NCBI RefSeq assembly: GCF_902705885.1
Contig: NZ_CACSIP010000001.1
Location: 258,683 to 322,682 of the forward strand
Origin: Mycolicibacterium austroafricanum
Lineage (GTDB): Bacteria; Actinomycetota; Actinomycetes; Mycobacteriales; Mycobacteriaceae
Direction of reading: 5' to 3'
DNA length: 64,000 nucleotides
How positions within the stretch are numbered: the first letter of the stretch is position 1; each line of letters opens with the position of its first letter. Below, piece after piece: positions 57,840 to 64,000 of this stretch. The position numbers and the translations under genes were made by a program. Under the pieces are notes generated by a model. That model was not told the origin of the DNA, did not search any database, and worked only from the letters and a program-made list of their open reading frames with translations.

Positions 57840-59156
57840 GTGACCGAACTGACGGTCGCACTGCTCCTCGTCGCAGCCCTGGCCTGCGGATGTGCCACGT
57901 CGCGTCCGGCGCCCCTCGACGCCGCATACGGCGTGCCCATCCAGATCAACACCCCCCAGGGGCTGCGCGCCAAGCAGACAATGGACATGCTCAACAGCGA
58001 CTGGCCGATCGGCGAGAACGGGGTGCGCACGCTGGCCGCACCCGAGGCCGTCGAGCACGTCGGCGTCACGCTGGACAGGATCTGGTGGGATCGGCCGTTC
58101 ACCGTCACGAATGTCGACATCGGAGCCGGATCCGCCACCCTGAACGTGCTGACTTCTTACGGAGTGGCCCAGACCATCGAGCTGCACACCGACGACGCCG
58201 GGATGGTCGACCGCTTCTGGGTGTCGCTCGACCCACCGGTGATCGACGAGTGGACCGACATCGACGACGAGCTGACCAAGTCGGATGCGCGCTACTCATA
58301 CCAGATCGCGAAGGTCACCGACGGCCGCTGCGACAAGGTGGCGGGCACAAACACCGACATGTCGCTGCCGCTCGCGTCGATCTTCAAGCTGTACGTGCTG
58401 CTCGCGGTCGCGGATGCGGTGAAGGCGGGCACCGTGGAATGGACCGACGAGCTGACGATCACCGAGGAGGCCAAGGCGGTCGGCTCCCCCGAGCTCGACG
58501 ACCTGCCGCCCGGCTCGACGGTCACGGTGCGCGAGGCCTCCCAACAGATGATCTCGGCCAGTGACAACATGGCGACCGATCTGCTGATCGAGCGGCTGGG
58601 GCCCGGCGCCATCGAGCGTGCGCTCGTCGCCGCCGGACACCACGATCCCGCGAGCATGACGCCGTTTCCGACGATGCACGAACTGTTCTCCGTCGGCTGG
58701 GGCGAACCGGACCTCCGCGAGCAGTGGAAGCAGGCTTCGCCGCAGGGACGCGCGCAACTCCTACAGCAGACGAACGCCCGCCCGTACGAACCGGATCCCA
58801 CCCGCACCCACACCCCGGCGTCGGGTATCGGCGCCGAATGGTACGGCAGCGCCGCCGACATCTGCCGACTTCACGTGGCTCTGCAGGAAGGGGCAGTCGG
58901 TGCGGCGGCCCCGGTCAAGGACATCCTGTCAGCGGTCCGCGGAATCGACCTGGACCGCGAGGAGTGGCCGTACGTCGGAGCCAAGGCGGGCAACCTGCCG
59001 GGTGATCTGACGTTCAGTTGGTACGCCGTCGATCACACCGGACAGCCCTGGGTGGTCAGCCTGCAGGCGAACTGGCCGGAATTCCGCAGTCAGACCGCGG
59101 CGGGATGGCTGATGTCGATCGTGACGCAGGCGTTCGAACTGATCCCGAACGGCTGA
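57840..59156 (+). CDS. lpqF: lipoprotein LpqF, class A beta-lactamase-fold
   Basis: 438 aa from a GTG start. The signal VTELTVALLLVAALACGC carries a lipobox Cys. After a first domain of about 140 residues comes a beta-lactamase-like fold with SxxK (LASIFKLYVLL), SDN (MISASDNMATDLL) and KxG (VGAKAGNLPG), so the active site of a serine hydrolase seems complete. LpqF proteins are thought to be cell-wall enzymes; real beta-lactamase activity is not implied. It follows mhuD by 22 bp, as in M. tuberculosis (Rv3593). Confidence 0.87.
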   Translation: MTELTVALLLVAALACGCATSRPAPLDAAYGVPIQINTPQGLRAKQTMDMLNSDWPIGENGVRTLAAPEAVEHVGVTLDRIWWDRPFTVTNVDIGAGSATLNVLTSYGVAQTIELHTDDAGMVDRFWVSLDPPVIDEWTDIDDELTKSDARYSYQIAKVTDGRCDKVAGTNTDMSLPLASIFKLYVLLAVADAVKAGTVEWTDELTITEEAKAVGSPELDDLPPGSTVTVREASQQMISASDNMATDLLIERLGPGAIERALVAAGHHDPASMTPFPTMHELFSVGWGEPDLREQWKQASPQGRAQLLQQTNARPYEPDPTRTHTPASGIGAEWYGSAADICRLHVALQEGAVGAAAPVKDILSAVRGIDLDREEWPYVGAKAGNLPGDLTFSWYAVDHTGQPWVVSLQANWPEFRSQTAAGWLMSIVTQAFELIPNG

Positions 59157-59157
59157 C

Positions 59158-59709
59158 TCAGCGGTTCGACCGGAGTGTCCACGCGTGCCCCCGGAAGTGC
59201 ATCACCGTCCGGCTGACCGGTGCGATGTCGATCCGCCAGAACGACTTCGGCGGCGCGTCCAGTACGACCAGGATCGCCGCACGGATCACCGCGGGGTGAG
59301 TGACGGCGAGGATCCGGCCCCGCTGCACAGCCAGCGAATCCATCCAGCCGGCGACCCGCTCGATCAGTTCGACCACCGACTCACCGCCGTGCGGCGCCCG
59401 GGCCGGATCGGTCAGCCAGATCGCCAACTCGGCCGGCTGCACCCTGCCCAGCACATCGCCACGCCAGCGGCCACAGTCGAGATCGGACAGCTTCGGCTCG
59501 ATCGTGGCCGCAACCCCGAGCAGTTCCGCGGTCTGCCGGGTGCGCTGCTCCGGTGCGCAGTACGCCTGCTCGACTGTCCCGAGCTCGGTGCCGGGGCCGA
59601 CCTGGCGCCTACCGGCGACCGACAGCGTCTCGTCGGTGGGAAATCGTCCGGCTGCCATCGCGTCTGTCATGGCGTGCGACAGCAACGTCAGCCGGACGAC
59701 CTCGCTCAC
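59158..59709 (-). CDS. histidine phosphatase-like protein in the cbt operon
   Basis: 183 aa of the histidine phosphatase fold. The usual RHG motif reads TLLSHAMTDAMAAGRFP, so the catalytic His remains but the preceding Arg is Ser. A second Arg (PEQRTRQTAELLG), the Glu region (GGESVVELIERVAGW) and the second His (AVTHPAVIRAAIL) are present. It lies 22 bp after cbtA. A role in corrinoid phosphate removal, as for CobC, would fit the operon but is inference; loss of the Arg may mean altered activity. Confidence 0.77.
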   Translation of the reverse strand: MSEVVRLTLLSHAMTDAMAAGRFPTDETLSVAGRRQVGPGTELGTVEQAYCAPEQRTRQTAELLGVAATIEPKLSDLDCGRWRGDVLGRVQPAELAIWLTDPARAPHGGESVVELIERVAGWMDSLAVQRGRILAVTHPAVIRAAILVVLDAPPKSFWRIDIAPVSRTVMHFRGHAWTLRSNR

Positions 59710-59731
59710 ACGTCAGACTCGCCGGGCAAGC

Positions 59732-60535
59732 TCACACGGCCACTGTCTGCTTGCGCTCACCCAGCAACCGCGACACCAGCGCGGCGAACACCAACCCGAT
59801 GGTCACGTACATGACGACCTGGGTGCCCAGTGAGTACAGCCGGAACTCGTAGAGCACGTCGGCCGGGAACCCCTCGTAGACGATGGCGCCGGTGTCGTCG
59901 GTCAGCGGCCCCGGGGTCTCGTCGATCGTCGGCAGCACCAACATCACCACCGCGATCGCCGCGACGTAGGCACCCGCCGCAGTCAGTCCGGCGTTCCAGC
60001 CGCCCAGCCGCGAGACCAGCCGGCGGCCCAGATACACGGCGCCGGCCAGCAGCGCTGCCGACAGAACGACCATCAGCAGGTACAGCAGGGTGCGCTGCTG
60101 GATCGTCTCGTCCTGGCTCAATGCCGGTGGACTGGCCGGATACTTCAGCCCCGGAACGACATAGAGGCTGAGCAACATCGCCCCGGCGACATACACCGAC
60201 AGCAGCCGGGCCGAGATGTTGCCCACCCGGCCGTAGACGACGGCGAACACGACGGCGAACAATGCACCGATCGCGACGCTGAACGCCAGCAGGCCCAGGC
60301 CCAGGCCGACGTTCATCTGAATGGCACGGGTGATCCCGCCGCCTGCTTCGCCGTGGCTGTGGCTGTGGCCGTGTTCAGCGCCGTGCTGGATGGCCTCGCG
60401 CGCGGCCCCGACGCCCTCTTCGTAACCGATGGCCAGGCCGATCTGTGGCTCGACGAAGACGCGGGCGAACAGGAACGCAAGCACGCCGGCGGCGGCGCCG
60501 GCCAGCAGGCCGCGCCAGATGATCTGCTTCTCCAT
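59732..60535 (-). CDS. cbtA: cobalt transporter subunit CbtA
   Basis: A 267-aa membrane protein with about five hydrophobic segments. The N-terminus WRGLLAGAAAGVLAFLFARVFVEP and GLGLLAFSVAIGALFAVVFAVVYGR are CbtA-like, and a His-rich loop (EHGHSHSHGEAGGG, about residues 53-66) could bind cobalt. It is second in the cbtB-cbtA operon, 27 bp after cbtB, with a cobalamin riboswitch ahead. Cobalt uptake for B12 synthesis is the family role. Confidence 0.9.
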   Translation of the reverse strand: MEKQIIWRGLLAGAAAGVLAFLFARVFVEPQIGLAIGYEEGVGAAREAIQHGAEHGHSHSHGEAGGGITRAIQMNVGLGLGLLAFSVAIGALFAVVFAVVYGRVGNISARLLSVYVAGAMLLSLYVVPGLKYPASPPALSQDETIQQRTLLYLLMVVLSAALLAGAVYLGRRLVSRLGGWNAGLTAAGAYVAAIAVVMLVLPTIDETPGPLTDDTGAIVYEGFPADVLYEFRLYSLGTQVVMYVTIGLVFAALVSRLLGERKQTVAV

Positions 60536-60562
60536 TTGTCTCGACTCCTACCTTGCCGCGTG

Positions 60563-60775
60563 TCAGTGGCAGGGGAAGCCGAGCAGGTGCCGTGCGTCGT
60601 GCACGAACTCGTGAATGTAGGTGCTGTTACCGAGCACCGACGTCGCGCCCTGGTCCATGCCCACGAAGTAGAGCACCACCAGCGCCAGGAACGCCGTCAG
60701 CGACAACCACGCCGCCGCCTTGGTTCCCGACAGATCGATCGCGCCTGCCCTGCTGGTCACGTCTGGAGAAGTCAT
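60563..60775 (-). CDS. cbtB: cobalt transporter subunit CbtB
   Basis: A 70-aa protein with one membrane helix (AAWLSLTAFLALVVLYFVG) and the His-rich C-terminal motif YIHEFVHDARHLLGFPCH, diagnostic of CbtB. The ATG at 60775 follows an AAAGGA ribosome-binding site; longer frames upstream cross the riboswitch. It pairs with CbtA as a B12-regulated cobalt uptake system. Confidence 0.92.
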   Translation of the reverse strand: MTSPDVTSRAGAIDLSGTKAAAWLSLTAFLALVVLYFVGMDQGATSVLGNSTYIHEFVHDARHLLGFPCH

Positions 60776-60799
60776 CTGGATTCCTTTCCGGGATTTCGC

Positions 60800-60925
60800 G
60801 TCCCAGTGAGAGATGCGATGAACATCGGGTCTGACTGTCACAGTGGCGCGACCGTTCTGGGCTTTCACCAGATTCCGCTGTCCATCGATTACAGGAGCAT
60901 CGTAAGGCACACCCCGCGTCGTCAC
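60800..60925 (-). promoter_or_regulatory. cobalamin riboswitch upstream of cbtBA
   Basis: On the minus strand the region just upstream of cbtB contains the B12-box elements GCGGAATCTGGTGAAAGCC, then CGGTCGCGCCACTGTGA and GTCAGACCCGATG, in the canonical order. The invariant GCCACTG lies at 60841-60847. The outer stems cannot be delimited exactly by eye, so the edges are approximate. It should shut off cbtBA when cobalamin is plentiful. Confidence 0.85.
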
Positions 60926-60942
60926 ACCGCCACCACGAGAAC

Positions 60943-60987
60943 GCCCAAAAACAGACGGGCGGTCACCCCGTGGGGTGACCGCCCGTC
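60943..60987 (-). terminator. strong intrinsic terminator of clpC1
   Basis: Perfect 16-bp arms GACGGGCGGTCACCCC and GGGGTGACCGCCCGTC with a 2-base centre lie 15 bp after the clpC1 stop. On the minus strand the hairpin is followed by TGTTTTTGG, a T-rich tract. It also insulates the downstream riboswitch. Confidence 0.9.
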
Positions 60988-61001
60988 CGACTTCGTTTGG
61001 G

Positions 61002-63551
61002 TCAGTCCGTGCCGGCTGCGCTCGGCGTGCCGGCGGCACCGGCCTGAGCCAGGTCCGGTTCGACGTTCACGGCAGGCTTGCGACTGCCGGTGAAGGTGAA
61101 CACCGCGTCCTCGCCTGCGCCCTCGCCGTCCCAGTTCTCGACGTCGACGGTCACCAGCTGACCGGGGCCGACCTCCTCGAAGAGGATCTTCTCCGAGAGC
61201 TGGTCCTCGATCTCGCGCTGGATGGTCCGGCGCAGTGGCCGCGCACCGAGCACCGGGTCGAACCCGCGCTTGGCCAGCAGCGACTTGGCCCTGTCCGTCA
61301 ACTCCATCGTCATGTCCTTGGCCTTGAGCTGGGTGCTCACCCGGCCCACCATCAGGTCGACCATCTTGACGATCTCTTCCTGGGTCAGCTGGTGGAAGAC
61401 GATGATGTCGTCGATGCGGTTGAGGAACTCGGGGCGGAAGTGCTTCTTCAGCTCGTCGTTGACCTTCTGCTTCATCCGCTCGTAGTTGTTCTCACCACCG
61501 CCCTGGGTGAAGCCCAGTCCGACGGCCTTGGAGATGTCGGAGGTGCCGAGGTTCGAGGTGAAGATCAGCACGGTGTTCTTGAAGTCGACCGTGCGGCCCT
61601 GACCGTCGGTCAGGCGACCGTCCTCGAGGACCTGCAGGAGGCTGTTGTAGATCTCCTGGTGGGCCTTCTCGATCTCATCAAAAAGAACGACTGAGAACGG
61701 CTTGCGACGCACCTTCTCGGTGAGCTGGCCGCCCTCTTCGTAGCCGACGTAGCCCGGAGGGGCACCGAACAGCCGCGACGCGGTGAAGCGGTCGTGGAAC
61801 TCACCCATGTCGATCTGGATCAACGCGTCGTCGTCGCCGAACAGGAAGTTGGCCAGCGCCTTGGACAGCTCGGTCTTACCGACGCCGGACGGACCGGCGA
61901 AGATGAACGAACCCGACGGACGCTTGGGATCCTTGAGCCCGGCACGGGTGCGGCGGATCGCCTTGGAGACCGCCTTCACGGCATCCTCTTGCCCGATGAT
62001 CCGCTTGTGCAGCTCGTCCTCCATCCGCAGCAGCCGGGTGGTCTCCTCCTCGGTCAGCTTGAACACCGGGATACCGGTCCAGTTGCCAAGAACCTCGGCG
62101 ATCTGCTCGTCGTCGACCTCGGCGACCACATCGAGATCGCCTGAGCGCCACTGCTTCTCCCGCTCGGCCCGCTGTGCGACCAGGGTCTTCTCCCGGTCCC
62201 GCAGGCTGGCCGCCTTCTCGAAGTCCTGCGCGTCGATCGCGGACTCCTTCTCCCGGCGCGCGTCGGCGATCTTCTCGTCGAACTCACGCAGGTCCGGCGG
62301 AGCGGTCATCCGGCGAATCCGCATCCGGGCGCCGGCCTCGTCGATCAGGTCGATGGCCTTGTCCGGCAGGAAGCGGTCGTTGATGTAGCGGTCGGCCAGC
62401 GTCGCGGCGGCCACCATCGCGCCGTCGGTGATCGAGACCCGGTGGTGCGCCTCGTAGCGGTCCCGCAGACCCTTGAGGATCTCGATTGTGTGCTCCACCG
62501 TCGGTTCGCCGACCTGCACCGGCTGGAACCGGCGCTCGAGGGCAGCGTCCTTCTCGATGTACTTGCGGTACTCGTCGAGGGTGGTGGCACCGATGGTCTG
62601 CAGCTCGCCGCGGGCCAGCTTCGGCTTCAGGATCGAGGCCGCGTCGATCGCGCCCTCGGCGGCACCCGCCCCGACGAGCGTGTGCAGCTCGTCGATGAAC
62701 AGGATGATGTCACCACGGGTGTTGATCTCTTTGAGCACCTTCTTCAGGCGCTCCTCGAAGTCACCGCGGTAGCGGCTGCCCGCCACCAACGAACCGAGGT
62801 CCAGCGTGTAGAGCTGCTTGTCCTTGAGCGTCTCGGGGACCTCGCCGTGCACGATTGCCTGCGCGAGGCCCTCGACGACGGCGGTCTTGCCGACGCCGGG
62901 CTCACCGATCAGCACCGGGTTGTTCTTGGTGCGCCGGCTCAGCACCTGCATGACCCGCTCGATTTCCTTCTCCCGGCCGATGACCGGGTCGAGCTTGCCC
63001 TCCATCGCGGCGGCGGTCAGGTTGCGGCCGAACTGGTCGAGCACCAGCGAGGTGGACGGATTGCCCGCCTCGCCGCCACGGCCGCCGGTCCCGGCTTCCG
63101 CGGTCTCCTTGCCCTGGTAGCCGCTCAGCAGCTGGATGACCTGCTGGCGCACCCGGGTGAGCTCGGCGCCCAGCTTCACCAGCACCTGAGCCGCCACACC
63201 TTCACCCTCGCGGATCAGGCCGAGCAGGATGTGCTCGGTGCCGATGTAGTTGTGGCCCAGCTGCAGCGCCTCACGCAGGCTCAGCTCCAGCACCTTCTTG
63301 GCACGCGGCGTGAAGGGGATGTGGCCGGACGGCGCCTGCTGTCCCTGGCCGATGATCTCCTCGACCTGGCTGCGCACGCCCTCCAGGGAGATGCCCAGCG
63401 ACTCCAGCGACTTCGCGGCGACACCCTCACCCTCGTGAATGAGTCCCAGCAGGATGTGCTCGGTGCCGATGTAGTTGTGGTTGAGCATCCGGGCTTCTTC
63501 CTGAGCCAGGACGACAACCCGACGCGCACGGTCGGTGAATCTTTCGAACAT
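61002..63551 (-). CDS. clpC1: ATP-dependent Clp protease ATP-binding subunit ClpC1
   Basis: An 849-aa AAA+ unfoldase. The N-terminal repeat domain ([43 protein letters not shown] with a second copy) recruits adaptors and is the site of several antibiotics. The first ATPase has Walker [10 protein letters not shown], followed by the coiled M domain ([26 protein letters not shown]) and the second with [10 protein letters not shown]. The C-terminal tail is acidic and Ala-rich. It feeds proteins to ClpP1P2 and is essential in mycobacteria. It is on the same strand as lsr2, 289 bp downstream of its end. Confidence 0.97.
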   Translation of the reverse strand: MFERFTDRARRVVVLAQEEARMLNHNYIGTEHILLGLIHEGEGVAAKSLESLGISLEGVRSQVEEIIGQGQQAPSGHIPFTPRAKKVLELSLREALQLGHNYIGTEHILLGLIREGEGVAAQVLVKLGAELTRVRQQVIQLLSGYQGKETAEAGTGGRGGEAGNPSTSLVLDQFGRNLTAAAMEGKLDPVIGREKEIERVMQVLSRRTKNNPVLIGEPGVGKTAVVEGLAQAIVHGEVPETLKDKQLYTLDLGSLVAGSRYRGDFEERLKKVLKEINTRGDIILFIDELHTLVGAGAAEGAIDAASILKPKLARGELQTIGATTLDEYRKYIEKDAALERRFQPVQVGEPTVEHTIEILKGLRDRYEAHHRVSITDGAMVAAATLADRYINDRFLPDKAIDLIDEAGARMRIRRMTAPPDLREFDEKIADARREKESAIDAQDFEKAASLRDREKTLVAQRAEREKQWRSGDLDVVAEVDDEQIAEVLGNWTGIPVFKLTEEETTRLLRMEDELHKRIIGQEDAVKAVSKAIRRTRAGLKDPKRPSGSFIFAGPSGVGKTELSKALANFLFGDDDALIQIDMGEFHDRFTASRLFGAPPGYVGYEEGGQLTEKVRRKPFSVVLFDEIEKAHQEIYNSLLQVLEDGRLTDGQGRTVDFKNTVLIFTSNLGTSDISKAVGLGFTQGGGENNYERMKQKVNDELKKHFRPEFLNRIDDIIVFHQLTQEEIVKMVDLMVGRVSTQLKAKDMTMELTDRAKSLLAKRGFDPVLGARPLRRTIQREIEDQLSEKILFEEVGPGQLVTVDVENWDGEGAGEDAVFTFTGSRKPAVNVEPDLAQAGAAGTPSAAGTD

Positions 63552-63840
63552 CCGTGGTTACCTGCTCTCCATCGCATAGGTGGTACACCGCACAACAGCG
63601 CTTGCAAAACTGCAGTGGCTATGCACCTGCCGTCCACTCTAATGGGCGGCGGCCCCGGGTGCCCCGCCTGGAGGTCCTTCCAGAAGACAACGGAAGTGAC
63701 ATCTGACGTAAGAATCGGCCAGTACCCGGCGCTGCTAGGAGTAACGCACGGGCCCGCCGATTCGTTTCCCCTCGCGGATCACAACCGGTTCGCCAGCAGC
63801 GAACGCAGATCCGGGCCGGAAACTGTCCGGCAATCGGCCG
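63552..63840. other. clpC1 upstream region, no gene seen
   Basis: 289 bp between lsr2 and clpC1. Open frames are short or shadows. The region probably holds the clpC1 promoter, but no confident -35/-10 pair or ClgR site could be drawn by eye. Confidence 0.4.
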
Positions 63841-64000
63841 CTAGCTTGCTGCGTGAAATGCGTCGATGACGTCGGCGGGGATCCTGCCGCGAGTGGAGAC
63901 ATTGTGGCCGTTGCGCCGGGCCCATTCCCTGATCGCCGCGCTCTGTTCGCGGTCGATCGCCGCGCGCCCGCGACCGGTGCCGACCGAACGGCCACGCCGT
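63841..64000 (-). CDS. lsr2: Lsr2 nucleoid-associated protein, C-terminal end (5' part outside window)
   Basis: The minus-strand frame ending at TAG (63841-63843) encodes the Lsr2 DNA-binding domain: [52 protein letters not shown]. The RGR motif inside [10 protein letters not shown] is the AT-hook-like sequence that binds AT-rich minor grooves. Lsr2 silences acquired and envelope genes. About half of the roughly 112-aa protein is visible. Position upstream of clpC1 matches Rv3597c. Confidence 0.95.
   Translation of the reverse strand, partial: RRGRSVGTGRGRAAIDREQSAAIREWARRNGHNVSTRGRIPADVIDAFHAAS

Overview
The window is high-GC, tightly packed DNA from a rapid-growing mycobacterium (Mycolicibacterium type). 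Its gene order follows the M. tuberculosis Rv3567c-Rv3597c stretch as I remember it: hsaB-C-D-A, kshB, an Rv3572-like gene, fadE34, kstR, a LacI regulator, an Rv3577-like MBL-fold gene, arsB2, rlmB/trmH, cysS, ispF, carD, lpqE, radA, disA, canB, mutY, mhuD, lpqF, clpC1, lsr2. No rRNA, tRNA, insertion sequence, prophage or CRISPR array was seen. Both edges cut a gene: a DUF222/HNH endonuclease on the left and lsr2 on the right.

Left part (0-18 kb). A ketone-body operon (MHS-family transporter, 3-hydroxybutyrate dehydrogenase, acetoacetyl-CoA synthetase) lies divergent to a LysR regulator. The sterol ring A/B degradation operon hsaA-D lies divergent to kshB, followed by a two-domain acyl-CoA dehydrogenase (FadE34-like) and its regulator KstR. 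Three KstR-type operators (TNNAACNNGTTNNA) are visible. Between the Rv3572-like gene and fadE34 sits a pair not in the reference order: a WxG/Esp-like secreted-toxin candidate whose stop overlaps the start of a small lipoprotein gene (candidate immunity protein).

Centre (18-40.5 kb). Between the LacI gene and the Rv3577-like gene lies about 21.6 kb devoted to zinc. It holds znuABC, an aztABCD-type importer whose permease is fused to a beta-propeller lipoprotein, a FecBCD-type importer with a divergent methyltransferase, a CobW GTPase, an MRF-like CobW protein lacking the P-loop, a cysteine-free ribosomal protein L31, a YcgR/YcgQ-like permease pair, a CtpC-like efflux ATPase with its PacL partner, and a lone ANTAR protein. 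Seven good Zur-type palindromes and one weak one sit at divergent promoters. The genes read as one programme: import zinc by several routes, mobilise it, replace zinc proteins, and export any excess.

Right part (40.5-64 kb). Mostly core genes: an MBL-fold hydrolase and ArsB-like transporter, a 946-aa LuxR-type ATPase regulator, rlmB-cysS-ispF-carD (with ispD missing from its usual place), lpqE-radA-disA, canB/mutY, a GlxA-type regulator, mhuD-lpqF, a cobalt-uptake operon cbtBA behind a cobalamin riboswitch, clpC1 with a strong terminator, and the end of lsr2.

Start sites were chosen from ribosome-binding sites, overlaps and recalled homologues. No searches were run; family names are from motif recognition.
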